Assembly (NCBI RefSeq): GCF_013359725.1
Contig: NZ_JABFMW010000020.1
Location: 16,139 to 80,138 of the forward strand
Direction of reading: 5' to 3'
Source: Pseudarthrobacter sp. C4D7
Lineage (GTDB): Bacteria > Actinomycetota > Actinomycetes > Actinomycetales > Micrococcaceae
DNA length: 64,000 bases
In this document: one piece after another, positions 16,540 through 24,668 of the stretch
How positions within the stretch are numbered: the stretch's first letter is position 1
Layout: each line of letters starts with the position of its first letter
Notes under the pieces: generated by a model
The model's database searches: none
Seen by the model: the letters and a program-made list of their open reading frames with translations, nothing else
Told to the model about the DNA's origin: nothing
Position numbers and translations under genes: made by a program

Positions 16540-17673
16540 ATGGACCTACTCGCGGCGGACTTTGGCGGCGCAGGACAGATCGGGATGGGTGTGGGTCCCG
16601 TGCTGGAGAAGTTCGATGCTGTATCCCGGATCGCTGTCCTCCGCGGGGGCGGACTGGGGGACCTCATCTTTGCGCTTCCGGCGATGGCCGCACTGAAGGC
16701 CGCCTACCCGGGGTCAACCATCACCCTGTTGGGCACGCCGATCCACAAAGCGCTCCTCGCGGCGGTGCAAAGCCCCGTGGATGACGTGGTTGTCCTGCCG
16801 TTCGCGGAAGGCGTCCGGCCCGGGAAAGAAGAAGCCGCTGAACTGGACCGCTTCTTTGCCAGCATGCGGGCACGCAACTTTGATGTGGCCGTCCAGCTCC
16901 ATGGCGGCGGACGATACTCGAACCCCTTCCTTCTGCGGTTGGGTGCCCGTCATACGGCGGGGACCCGGACGGCCGATGCAGCACGGCTTGAACGCACCGT
17001 GCCGTATCTCTACTACCAGCACGAGCCTCTTCGTGCCCTGGAGGTGGCCGGACTGGCGGGTGCTCGTCCCATCGATCTCGAGGCCCGGCTTTCGCCCGCT
17101 CCCGGGGCTGCAGCCTCGAAAGCCGGCACCAGCCACCAGCCGCTGGTGGTTGTCCACCCCGGGGCCACGGATACCCGCCGTCGTTGGCCCGCGGCCAAGT
17201 TCGCGGATGTTGCTGCCGCCTGCGCAGCTGACGGCTCGCGCGTCGTCATCATCGGTGACCGCAGCGAACAGGACCTGGCAGCAGGGATCGCCGCACGCGC
17301 AGCTTCGCCGGCAGTAAAGTCCGTGGCTGGCAGCCTGAATATCGAGGGTCTTGTAACGCTGCTGGTGGATGCTGACGTTGTGGTGGCGAATGACAGCGGC
17401 CCCCGGCATCTGGCCCAGGCCCTTGGAGTGCCCACGGTGGGCATTTTTTGGGTGGGCAACGTCATCAATGCGGGGGCGCTGGGGCGCAGCCTCCACCGCA
17501 TCCACGCCTCGTGGGCTACCGCCTGCCCCACCTGCGGCATCGACATCACCCAGGTGGGCTGGACTGCACCCCGCTGTGCCCATAATGACTCGCTGGTTGC
17601 CGGGATAGACGTGGCCGACGTTCTGCGGGACGTGGTCAGCCTCACCACCACCTCCGCCGGGCAGGATGCATGA
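16540..17673 (+). CDS. Glycosyltransferase family 9 (heptosyltransferase-like), first of a pair
   Basis: A 377-residue GT9-like GT-B enzyme. The N-terminal motif is AVLRGGGLGDLIFALPA and the C-terminal nucleotide-sugar region reads VVVHPGATDTRRRWPAAKFADVA, then VVANDSGPRHLAQALGVPTVGIF. GT9 enzymes are best known for adding heptose to lipopolysaccharide core; a Gram-positive actinobacterium has no lipopolysaccharide, so the acceptor is probably another cell-surface glycan. ATG 16540 follows GGAAGGGACAGCTG. The stop overlaps the next GT9 start by four bases, so the pair is co-transcribed. A C-terminal CPTCG motif is present. Confidence 0.85.
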   Translation: MDLLAADFGGAGQIGMGVGPVLEKFDAVSRIAVLRGGGLGDLIFALPAMAALKAAYPGSTITLLGTPIHKALLAAVQSPVDDVVVLPFAEGVRPGKEEAAELDRFFASMRARNFDVAVQLHGGGRYSNPFLLRLGARHTAGTRTADAARLERTVPYLYYQHEPLRALEVAGLAGARPIDLEARLSPAPGAAASKAGTSHQPLVVVHPGATDTRRRWPAAKFADVAAACAADGSRVVIIGDRSEQDLAAGIAARAASPAVKSVAGSLNIEGLVTLLVDADVVVANDSGPRHLAQALGVPTVGIFWVGNVINAGALGRSLHRIHASWATACPTCGIDITQVGWTAPRCAHNDSLVAGIDVADVLRDVVSLTTTSAGQDA

Positions 17674-18641
17674 GCGGCCGGGTGGCAGTGGAGGAGGTCC
17701 AAACGCCGGAACCCACTGACGGCAAGCCGGAGCTACTGGTCCTGCGCGCCTTGAAACTTGGTGACCTGCTGGTTGCCGTGCCGGCGTTGAAGGGGATACG
17801 CCGCGCATTCCCCGGCCATCGACTCCGATATGCCGCGCAGGAGTGGCTGTCCGAAGCCCTGGACCTGGTGGGCGGCTATGAACTGCTGCCCACGCACGGC
17901 CTGGATGAGCCGCTGGCGATGGAACCGGGTGTGGTGGACGTGGCAGTCAACCTTCACGGCAGTGGCCCGGAGAGCCAAGGGCGGATTGAGGCCTTGCAGG
18001 CCCGCCGGACCCTGGCCCACCGCTCCAGACGCCGGGATGGGCCACCCTGGCGTCCGGAACTCCACGAGCGCGAGCGCTGGGTGAGGCTCCTGGAGTGGCA
18101 TGGGATAGAAGCGGACCCACTGGACGTGCAATTAGGCGCGCCGCCTGTTCCCAGCCCCGTCCCCGGAGCAACAGTCCTGCACGTGGGAGCGGCCTATGGG
18201 AGCAGGCTCTGGCCGGAGGAGCGGTTCGCCGCCGTGGCAGCGTTCCTGACCGAACACGGCCACCGTGTGGTCCTTACCGGGGGCACCTCCGAGCGGGCCC
18301 GGGCGGAGGAAGTAGGCCGCCGTGCCGGGCTGCCCGGAACCGCCGTGCTTGCCGGGGCGCTGGGCCTGGGGGAGTTTGCTGCCACGATTGCTGCCGCACG
18401 CGTCGTGGTCTCGGCCGATACCGGCGCTGCACACCTGGCCTCGGCGTACGGTACCCCGTCTGTGGTGTTGTTTGGGCCGGCGCCACCGGAGATCTGGGGC
18501 CCGCCGCCGGGCCCGCATGTCGTCCTCACCCGGGCAGGGCTCCGGCGCGGGGATACCTTCGCGGCCGATCCGGATCCCGCCCTGCTTGCTGTCCAGGCTC
18601 ACGATGTTGTGGCGGCCGTCCGGGGACTCGGGTTGCTGTAA
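17670..18641 (+). CDS. Glycosyltransferase family 9 (heptosyltransferase-like), second of a pair
   Basis: A 323-residue GT9-like protein with LVLRALKLGDLLVAVPALKGI at the N-terminus and VLHVGAAYGSRLWPEERFAAVA and VVSADTGAAHLASAYGTPSVVLFGP in the donor domain. It overlaps the upstream GT9 gene by ATGA. Pairs of GT9 enzymes often add successive residues to one glycan. The acceptor is unknown. Confidence 0.85.
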   Translation: MSGRVAVEEVQTPEPTDGKPELLVLRALKLGDLLVAVPALKGIRRAFPGHRLRYAAQEWLSEALDLVGGYELLPTHGLDEPLAMEPGVVDVAVNLHGSGPESQGRIEALQARRTLAHRSRRRDGPPWRPELHERERWVRLLEWHGIEADPLDVQLGAPPVPSPVPGATVLHVGAAYGSRLWPEERFAAVAAFLTEHGHRVVLTGGTSERARAEEVGRRAGLPGTAVLAGALGLGEFAATIAAARVVVSADTGAAHLASAYGTPSVVLFGPAPPEIWGPPPGPHVVLTRAGLRRGDTFAADPDPALLAVQAHDVVAAVRGLGLL

Positions 18642-18702
18642 GGCTGTGGGTTTACGCGGTAATCGTGTGGCTCCTGCGGGGCGCGGCTCCTTCCCGTCCG
18701 CT

Positions 18703-18708
18703 TAAAAT
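18703..18708 (+). promoter_or_regulatory. -10 element, leaderless start of the small membrane protein gene
   Basis: TAAAAT, seven bases, ATG 18716. Confidence 0.45.
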
Positions 18709-18715
18709 TAGGGGC

Positions 18716-18946
18716 ATGAACACTGAGCTGGGAATCGCCTTGGTGTTGGTGGCGGCGTTCCTTTGGATGACCGTGACCTTGACCATTCTGTCCGCCATCG
18801 ACCGGCCCGAAAGGAAAGCCCGAAGGCAGGAGCGGCGTGACATCCGGATGGAAAAACGGCGGGTTGAGTACCGTCCAGTGACGGCGGGGCCACATGCCCC
18901 GGGACGGATCCGGCATCCGCGTTCCCGGCGGCTGCACCCGCACTGA
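18716..18946 (+). CDS. Small single-pass membrane protein, function unknown
   Basis: 76 residues. One N-terminal membrane segment (LGIALVLVAAFLWMTVTLTIL, about residues 4-24) is followed by a strongly basic, proline-poor tail (RKARRQERRDIRMEKRR and RIRHPRSRRLHPH). The basic tail after the first transmembrane segment suggests it faces the cytoplasm and could touch nucleic acid or acidic lipid. No family recognised. A TAAAAT box lies seven bases before ATG. Confidence 0.6.
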   Translation: MNTELGIALVLVAAFLWMTVTLTILSAIDRPERKARRQERRDIRMEKRRVEYRPVTAGPHAPGRIRHPRSRRLHPH

Positions 18947-19078
18947 CGGCGGCGCTGCGCGGGTGGGTGCAACCGGGTGAGACGCGGGTCCATATCTCTT
19001 GGCACAGCCTTGCGCTCGCCGTCGCGCATTCCCTCCGCACGTGTGACGCTGTCTCCGCGCTCGCCGCCGGAGAACCCC

Positions 19079-19107
19079 TTGACGGGGTTGGCCCGATCCC
19101 AGACACT
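19079..19107 (+). promoter_or_regulatory. Promoter for the three-helix-bundle protein
   Basis: TTGACG (19079-19084), 17-base spacer, GACACT (19102-19107), then six bases to ATG 19114. This is the best -35 among the leaderless candidates and argues for the short start. Confidence 0.45.
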
Positions 19108-19113
19108 TTCCCG

Positions 19114-19305
19114 ATGGGAGTAAGCGAAGAGTTGCGGGCGCTGGGTGATGTGGTGGACAGGCTTGCGGCAAAGTTTCCCGGCCTGTCCAGGGAACACATA
19201 GAAGACGTGGTCCAGCAGGAACACAGCCTCCTGGATACGGGCAGGGTGCGTGCGTTCATACCGGTGCTGGTCGAGCACGCTGCCCGGGACCGCCTTTCGC
19301 AATGA
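19114..19305 (+). CDS. Small helical protein with three-helix-bundle dimerization domain
   Basis: 63 residues: ELRALGDVVDRLAAKFPGLSREHIEDVVQQE followed by VRAFIPVLVEHAARDRL, the pattern of the actinobacterial three-helix bundle domain found in small stand-alone proteins. Start ATG 19114 is supported by the promoter just before it. An in-frame GTG at 18967 would add 49 residues without visible similarity; it is possible but has no ribosome-binding site. Role unknown. Convergent with the quinone oxidoreductase gene, with only four bases between stops. Confidence 0.6.
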   Translation: MGVSEELRALGDVVDRLAAKFPGLSREHIEDVVQQEHSLLDTGRVRAFIPVLVEHAARDRLSQ

Positions 19306-19309
19306 CGGT

Positions 19310-20335
19310 TCAGGGCGTCCCGGAAACGTCGATCAGCACTTTTCCGGGCGTTTGCTGCTCCACTGCATCATGGGCATCCGGCGTCCGGGCAAGCGTAAAC
19401 CGCGTCAACGGCAGACCGTGTTCTTCGCCGACCCGGAGTGCGCCGTCGGCAAGGGCGTCCGCAACGGCGGCCACCGCATGCTGCTTCTGCCCATCGGTGA
19501 CTGTATAGGTGAGGATGAACTGGTACCGGACGTTGCCGGTCATGCTTTCGCGGATGGGAACCGTAAGTGACTCGCCGGGGTTCGCCGCGTAAATGGAGAT
19601 GGTTCCGCCCGGTTTGAGGACGTTCAGGTCCGTTTCGATGTTGGCGGGGGCGTTGACATCCACAATGATGTCGACGCCGTCCGGCGCCACCTGACGGACG
19701 GCCTCAACGACGTCGTCAATGCGGTAGTTGACGACCGTTTCAGCGCCGGCACGGCGCGCCAGTTCAGCTTTACGGTCCCCGCTGACGGTTGTGATGACGG
19801 TGGCCCCGGCCCACCGTGCGAGCTGGATGGCCGCGTGGCCGACCGCGCCTGCGCCCCCAGTGACCAGGACGATTCGACCGGCGAGGGCGCCGGAGGAAAG
19901 CCGGACCGGTCCGTCCTCGTGCGATGTCAGGGCCCGGTGGGCCGTCAGGGCAGGGATGCCCAGGGAGGCCCCGGTGTCGAAGGACTCTGCATCGGGAAGG
20001 GCCACGGCTTTGTGGCTGGGCACCACCACGTACTCCTGGGCGGTGCCTTCATTGCCACCCCACGCAACATCCCACAGCCAGACGCGGTCGCCCACCGCGA
20101 AGCCGGTTACTCCGGGACCCAGTTGATCGATGACGCCGGCTCCGTCCTGGTTTGGAACCTTTGGGGCGTCCAGCTTGCTGCTTCCGCTCCCGGCCCGTGA
20201 CTTCCAGTCAGTAGGGTTCACTCCGGACACCATCACCCGGACGCGGACCTCACCCGGCCCCGGCTCCGTCAGTGGCCTGTCCTGCAGGGTCAGCACGGAT
20301 GAGGGCCCTGTTGCCTGGTACACGATTGCTTTCAC
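19310..20335 (-). CDS. NADPH:quinone oxidoreductase, medium-chain dehydrogenase superfamily
   Basis: A 341-residue zinc-independent MDR of the quinone-reductase/zeta-crystallin type: N-terminal GVNPTDWKSRAG, no structural-zinc cysteines, and the nucleotide motif VTGGAGAVGHAAIQLARWAGA. Likely reduces quinones or small enones with NADPH. GTG 20335 is chosen because GGGAG sits five bases upstream; a frame from 20347 is the alternative. No operon partners are evident. Confidence 0.85.
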   Translation of the reverse strand: MKAIVYQATGPSSVLTLQDRPLTEPGPGEVRVRVMVSGVNPTDWKSRAGSGSSKLDAPKVPNQDGAGVIDQLGPGVTGFAVGDRVWLWDVAWGGNEGTAQEYVVVPSHKAVALPDAESFDTGASLGIPALTAHRALTSHEDGPVRLSSGALAGRIVLVTGGAGAVGHAAIQLARWAGATVITTVSGDRKAELARRAGAETVVNYRIDDVVEAVRQVAPDGVDIIVDVNAPANIETDLNVLKPGGTISIYAANPGESLTVPIRESMTGNVRYQFILTYTVTDGQKQHAVAAVADALADGALRVGEEHGLPLTRFTLARTPDAHDAVEQQTPGKVLIDVSGTP

Positions 20336-20469
20336 GTTTTCTCCCACGTCCGGTTGTGGATCCCGTTACCGCTCCAACCTATCGAAAGGACGCCGCGGGC
20401 GCGGCGCCCGGGTCCGCCCGTGTCCAAATTTCCTGCAGGGTTGATTCGGCGGCGCGCGTTATTGCTTGC

Positions 20470-22077
20470 CTAGAACCGTGACGTGCCGCGAAGCGGGCGC
20501 GGCCGGCCATCCGGGTCCACAATGAACCGGTAGATGGGATCGGCCCACAGCCGGTGGATCTGAGGTACAGGCTGGGGCGTATGGTGGCGGACCTGCCCAG
20601 CAGGACGGGGTTGCGAACGGCCGGCGCGGTGCCAATGGTCCAAGGCATCGGCTGCGCTGTTCCAAAGGTGGAGTTCGCCGCCGTCCGCCTGGAGCCGTGG
20701 GTCGTTGTGGTCAAGGCCCAGGTGCTCGGCCCAGAGCTGGAGGCGAAGCTTCCTGGCCAGCGGGTGGGTGCCAGGCCCGCCCCAACTCTCACCGGGTGTG
20801 TGGCCGGCCGAAGTGTCGATGACCGCACAGGTGAGTTCGCTGTCGGTTGTCCAGGAGCGGCGGTTGAAGTTGTCTGACCCGCAGGTGAACCAGGTGTCGT
20901 CGATGATGCAGATTTTGGCATGAACGTAGATGGGGGTTCCCTCGGTGTTCTCCAGGTCGAACACTCCCACCCTGTCCGGCGCGGCCCGGCGCAGCATGCT
21001 GAGGGCACGCAGTTGACCCAGGCGCTTGGGGGGTCCGCCAAGGGCACCGTCAGAGTCCGGGTACCGGGGCACCACGATGATGACTTGCAGGCTGGGGTTG
21101 CGCTTGAGGGCGTCTGCAATGCCGGCTGCCACCTCGGTTGACCACAGGTACTGGTCCTCGATGTAGATGAGTGAGCGGGCCTGGGCGAAAGCCTTCGCGT
21201 ACGCCCTGGCTATGCTCCGTTCTCCGTTGGGAGCGAAAGGGAACGGAGGGTGCTTCACACCATAGGTTCGCAGCAGCTGGACGGCGTGTGGGCCGGCCGG
21301 TGGCGGAGGCGGCGCGGCTTCCGGCAACGGTTTGGGGTGCCGCGGCATGCGGGCAAGTCGCTGCAGCAGCATCCGGTAGGGTGTTCTCCGGTCCAGCGGG
21401 TGGGGGTCGTTCCACCGTTCGGCGAACACGGCCAACACATCGGCTACGGCAGGGCCGCGCAGTTCAAGCGCGGCATCGTGCCACGGCGGCCGCTGCCCGT
21501 AGCGTGGATCCATCTTTACCGCTTGCGGGTCTCCCGTATGGCGGGCATCGTCGCGGCGGCTGTGTGAAAGGTCGATTCCCCCTACAAAAGCGACGTCGCG
21601 GGAGGGGTCGTCGCGACGTCGGATGACTACCAGTTTCTGATGGTGGGAACCGAAAAGACGGACGCGCTGGTCCAGCAGCGCCTCCCCGCCGGCGTCGTTA
21701 ATTTGGCGGCTGAGGAGCTCGTTTGACCGTCCGCTGATGGGGGCGGACACCCGTTCGCCGTGTGACCTCCAGACAAGGCCGCGTACTTCGACGCCGGACC
21801 GGGCCAGTTCCGCGAGCAGCCCGCCAATCGTCGTACCACCCGGTTCCAACTGCTCATCACCGTCACCGCGCCAGTCGGTGAACCAGACCCGGTCTCCAGC
21901 CTCCAGGGAGGACAGTTCTTCGTGCAGCCTGGAAAAGTAGGCTGCACCATGCACCAAGGGCGTCACGAGGTTGCCTTCCGACCACGGAGCAGAGTCCGTG
22001 CCATCCCGATGGATGCTTGAGGCGGGATTTCCGTGCTCGTTTCGACCCAGGAACCACTTGCGTGCCGTGCTGTCCAC
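20470..22077 (-). CDS. Phospholipase D-like / cardiolipin synthase-like protein
   Basis: A 535-residue protein with both HKD motifs: HHQKLVVIRRRDD (about residue 145) and HAKICIIDDTWFTCGSDNFNRRSW (about residue 385), each with H-x-K-x4-D spacing. No transmembrane segments are seen, so it is more likely a soluble PLD-type phosphodiesterase than a membrane cardiolipin synthase. GTG 22077 follows AAGGAGCG. A Trp/Arg-rich C-terminal part after HKD2 (HLGLDHNDPRLQ) is typical of a PLD subgroup in soil bacteria. Substrate unknown: phosphatidyl lipids or nucleic acid are both possible. Confidence 0.83.
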   Translation of the reverse strand: MDSTARKWFLGRNEHGNPASSIHRDGTDSAPWSEGNLVTPLVHGAAYFSRLHEELSSLEAGDRVWFTDWRGDGDEQLEPGGTTIGGLLAELARSGVEVRGLVWRSHGERVSAPISGRSNELLSRQINDAGGEALLDQRVRLFGSHHQKLVVIRRRDDPSRDVAFVGGIDLSHSRRDDARHTGDPQAVKMDPRYGQRPPWHDAALELRGPAVADVLAVFAERWNDPHPLDRRTPYRMLLQRLARMPRHPKPLPEAAPPPPPAGPHAVQLLRTYGVKHPPFPFAPNGERSIARAYAKAFAQARSLIYIEDQYLWSTEVAAGIADALKRNPSLQVIIVVPRYPDSDGALGGPPKRLGQLRALSMLRRAAPDRVGVFDLENTEGTPIYVHAKICIIDDTWFTCGSDNFNRRSWTTDSELTCAVIDTSAGHTPGESWGGPGTHPLARKLRLQLWAEHLGLDHNDPRLQADGGELHLWNSAADALDHWHRAGRSQPRPAGQVRHHTPQPVPQIHRLWADPIYRFIVDPDGRPRPLRGTSRF

Positions 22078-22256
22078 TTGGCGCTCCTTCCGGGGCCTGG
22101 GGACCAGGCCGTCGCGGAATCCAAACTAGCCTATGGCTGCGCACACACGGGCTGTTTCCTGGGGTGGACAACCCGTGATGGCGCAGCTGCGGTCCGGCCG
22201 CGTGGGAATAGGCTTGTCCCGGGCCGCTTCCAGCCCCCAAGAGAATGAGGCTCGGC

Positions 22257-22718
22257 ATGTCATTGAAGGAACAGTTGAAGGGCGACGTAATTGCCCACAT
22301 GAAGGCGGGGGACAAGGTCGCGCTCACCACTGTGCGCAACGTCCTCGGTGAGATTGAAACGCGCGAGAAGTCCGGGAAAGCTCCGGTTGAGCTGGACGAC
22401 CGCCAGGTCACCGCGTTGCTGCAGAAAGAGGCTGCCAAGCGTCGGGAAACGGCTGCCACCTATGCCGCTGCCGGTCACGATGACCGCGCGCAGGCGGAAA
22501 TTGCCGAAGCGAAGGTCATCGAGGCCTATCTGCCCACGGCCCTGACCCGTGAAGAGGCCGAAGCCATCGTGGACGGAGTAATCGCCGGGCTGCAGGCTGA
22601 CGGCGCTGAGCTGTCAGTCCGTTCCATGGGCGCGGTGATGAAATCCGTCACCCCCAAGATCGGCGGACGCTTCGATGGAAAGGCCGTCAGCGAGATGGTC
22701 AAGGCCCGTTTGGCCTGA
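22257..22718 (+). CDS. GatB/YqeY domain protein
   Basis: A 153-residue all-helical protein matching YqeY: LKEQLKGDVIAHMKAGDKVALTTVRNVLGEI, then QKEAAKRRETAATYAAAGHDDRA and IIEAYLPTALTREEAE-type sequence ending MGAVMKSVTPKIGGRFDGKAVSEMVK. Shares the tail domain of the GatB amidotransferase subunit; the stand-alone protein's role is not settled. ATG 22257 has GAGG six bases upstream; an ATG at 22245 is less well placed. Confidence 0.88.
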   Translation: MSLKEQLKGDVIAHMKAGDKVALTTVRNVLGEIETREKSGKAPVELDDRQVTALLQKEAAKRRETAATYAAAGHDDRAQAEIAEAKVIEAYLPTALTREEAEAIVDGVIAGLQADGAELSVRSMGAVMKSVTPKIGGRFDGKAVSEMVKARLA

Positions 22719-22831
22719 CTGCCGAGTAAGCATGCAGTCCGGATACCGACGCCGAGCGGTAAGCCCGGTGCGCGACACCCTGCCCGAAGGGGGATCCGAC
22801 GGGGTGTTTCCGGTGCCCACCGCCGAGGTTG

Positions 22832-22860
22832 TTGTCAGTCTGATAATTACCTGGTAGCTT
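22832..22860 (+). promoter_or_regulatory. Promoter of the pnuC-nadR-nrtR operon
   Basis: TTGTCA (22832-22837), 17-base spacer, TAGCTT (22855-22860). GATAATTA half-sites lie in the spacer and just after the -10, so a bound repressor would block polymerase. Confidence 0.6.
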
Positions 22861-22882
22861 TTAATTATCAGATTGATAATTA
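22839..22882. promoter_or_regulatory. NrtR-type operator with three GATAATTA half-sites
   Basis: Half-site 1 GATAATTA 22842-22849 (plus), half-site 2 inverted 22862-22869, half-site 3 (plus) 22875-22882. Sites 2 and 3 form a perfect 21-base palindrome with a five-base centre. Sites 1 and 2 form an 11-base-arm palindrome (TCTGATAATTA and its complement, 22839-22849 and 22862-22872) with a 12-base centre. The operon's third gene encodes NrtR, which makes autoregulation likely. Confidence 0.7.
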
Positions 22883-22891
22883 GGAAAGGCG

Positions 22892-23560
22892 ATGGCGATG
22901 ACGACGCTGCTCGACTGGATTAACTCCCCGGCAATTCCCAACCTCCTCGGTGCCCCTGTGAGCTGGATCGAAGTCATCGGGTTCGTCACCGGCGCAGCCT
23001 GCGTCTACGGCGTGGCCCGCCAGAAGCTGTGGAACTGGCCCGTTGGCATCCTGAACAACATCGCCTTCATCATGCTGTTCCTCGGTGCCGGCCTCTACGG
23101 CGAAACTGCCCTACAGGTGATTTTCGCCGCCGTCTCCGTGTACGGCTGGATCAACTGGGTCCGCGGAAGCGCAGACACCGCCACCAAGGACGACCTGCCC
23201 ATACGGGACGCCGGCGGCAAGGAAGCCCTCCTGGGCATCGCCGCCACCGTGGCCGGCACGGCCGCCGTCGCCCTGGCCCTCACCCACGGCACCAACTCCC
23301 AGGTGCCATGGCCTGACGCCTTCGTCCTGACCGCATCCCTGCTGGCCACCTACGGCCAGGCCAGGAAAATCTTCCAGCACTGGTACGTCTGGATCCTCAT
23401 CGACCTCGTCTCCATTCCGCTGTACTTCAGCCGCGGACTGGCGCTGACCGGCATCCTCTACATCGGCTTCCTGGCCCTGTGCATCTACGGCCTCGTCGAC
23501 TGGAAGCGCACCCGCACCACCGAAACCATCACCGCCACCACCGTCCCCGCAGGAGCCTGA
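22892..23560 (+). CDS. pnuC: Nicotinamide mononucleotide/riboside transporter PnuC
   Basis: A 222-residue PnuC-type carrier with seven predicted membrane segments (SWIEVIGFVTGAACVYGVARQ, NIAFIMLFLGAGLYGE, LQVIFAAVSVYGWINWVRG, FLALCIYGLVDWKR). WPVGILNN and YGWINW are family motifs. It imports nicotinamide riboside, which the next gene phosphorylates and adenylates to NAD. ATG 22892 follows AGGAAAGG; ATG 22898 (two residues in) is equally well spaced. First gene of the operon, directly after an operator. Confidence 0.92.
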   Translation: MAMTTLLDWINSPAIPNLLGAPVSWIEVIGFVTGAACVYGVARQKLWNWPVGILNNIAFIMLFLGAGLYGETALQVIFAAVSVYGWINWVRGSADTATKDDLPIRDAGGKEALLGIAATVAGTAAVALALTHGTNSQVPWPDAFVLTASLLATYGQARKIFQHWYVWILIDLVSIPLYFSRGLALTGILYIGFLALCIYGLVDWKRTRTTETITATTVPAGA

Positions 23561-23561
23561 C

Positions 23562-24668
23562 ATGTTCACCCAGTCCATGGTCATCGGCAAGTTCTACCCG
23601 CCGCACGCTGGCCACGCCCACCTGATAGCTGCTGCCGCCGCGCAGTCCACTAAGGTCGCCGTCCTCGTTCTGGGCACCCGGTTCGAATCCATCACCGTCA
23701 CCGAGCGGGCCACGTGGCTGGCTGCCGAATTCAGGGACACCAACGTCCAGGTGATCGCCATGCCGAACGACTGCCCCGAAGACTACAACTCAGAGGAAAT
23801 CTGGAAGGCGCAGAACGAGCTGATGCGCCTGGCCCTGAAATCGCAGGGGATCAAGACCATTGACGCCGTCTTCTCGTCCGAGGAATACGGTGCCCAGCTC
23901 GCCGGCTACTTCGGGGCGGAACACGTGCTCGTTGACCTGACCCGGGCTACCTACCCGGTCAGCGGCACGCTCTGCCGCGACGACCTGGCCGCAGCGTGGC
24001 CCTACGTGATCGCCCCGGCCCGGCAGGCACTCGCCACCCGGATCATCATCGTCGGTGCCGAATCCACCGGCACCACGACTCTCACCAAGGCCCTGATGGA
24101 GCACTACCGCCCCCGTTTCCCCCGGATCGCGGATGTGCCCGAGTACGGCCGGGACTACACCTACGAAAAATTCGATGCCCTCCGGGCCGGGCGCCCCAAT
24201 GCCGAGCTGGCGGACATGGTCTGGACAGCGCAGGACTTCAGCGTCATCGCCACCCGCCAGAACGAACTGGAGAACGCCGCCGCGGACACCTGCCCGCTGG
24301 TCATTGCCGACACAGACGCCCTGGCCACCACGCTGTGGGAACGGTTCTACCTGGGGGAGCGCAGTTATGGCTCCTACCGCGCCATGGACAACCTGCCGCG
24401 CCGTGACCTGTACCTCATCACCGACCATGAGGGGGTGGAATTCGAAGACGACGGCTGGCGCGAAGGCGAACACCGCCGGGCCGAGATGACTGAATGGTTC
24501 AAGGAGACCCTGACGGAGGAGGGACACTCCTGGATCCTGCTCACCGGTGACCATGATCGGCGCATGAAGACCGCGACTGAAATCATTGACTTGCTCCTTT
24601 CCCAGCGCAACGGCTTCACCTCTCCGCCCTGGGCAACCCGCACTGTCATGGAAGGAGCGAGTTTATGA
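23562..24668 (+). CDS. nadR: Bifunctional NMN adenylyltransferase / ribosylnicotinamide kinase
   Basis: A 368-residue fusion. The N-terminal domain has the nucleotidyltransferase motif GKFYPPHAGHAHLI (HxGH is HAGH). The C-terminal kinase part begins at about residue 160 with the P-loop-like IIVGAESTGTTTLTKAL, where the usual Walker lysine is replaced by Thr (GAESTGTTT in place of GxESxGKST). The D-rich region VIADTDALATTLWERFYLG follows. Together they take the imported riboside to NMN and NAD. The N-terminal repressor domain of enteric NadR is absent; NrtR takes that role. Start ATG 23562 follows CAGGAGCC, one base after pnuC. The stop overlaps nrtR by four bases. Confidence 0.88.
   Translation: MFTQSMVIGKFYPPHAGHAHLIAAAAAQSTKVAVLVLGTRFESITVTERATWLAAEFRDTNVQVIAMPNDCPEDYNSEEIWKAQNELMRLALKSQGIKTIDAVFSSEEYGAQLAGYFGAEHVLVDLTRATYPVSGTLCRDDLAAAWPYVIAPARQALATRIIIVGAESTGTTTLTKALMEHYRPRFPRIADVPEYGRDYTYEKFDALRAGRPNAELADMVWTAQDFSVIATRQNELENAAADTCPLVIADTDALATTLWERFYLGERSYGSYRAMDNLPRRDLYLITDHEGVEFEDDGWREGEHRRAEMTEWFKETLTEEGHSWILLTGDHDRRMKTATEIIDLLLSQRNGFTSPPWATRTVMEGASL

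Noticed and set aside
22839..22872. PafBC-type (TTGTCRGTG-N8-TANNNT) promoter at pnuC
   Set aside because: TTGTCAGTC is present but no TANNNT lies eight bases later; the normal 17-base spacing to TAGCTT fits better.
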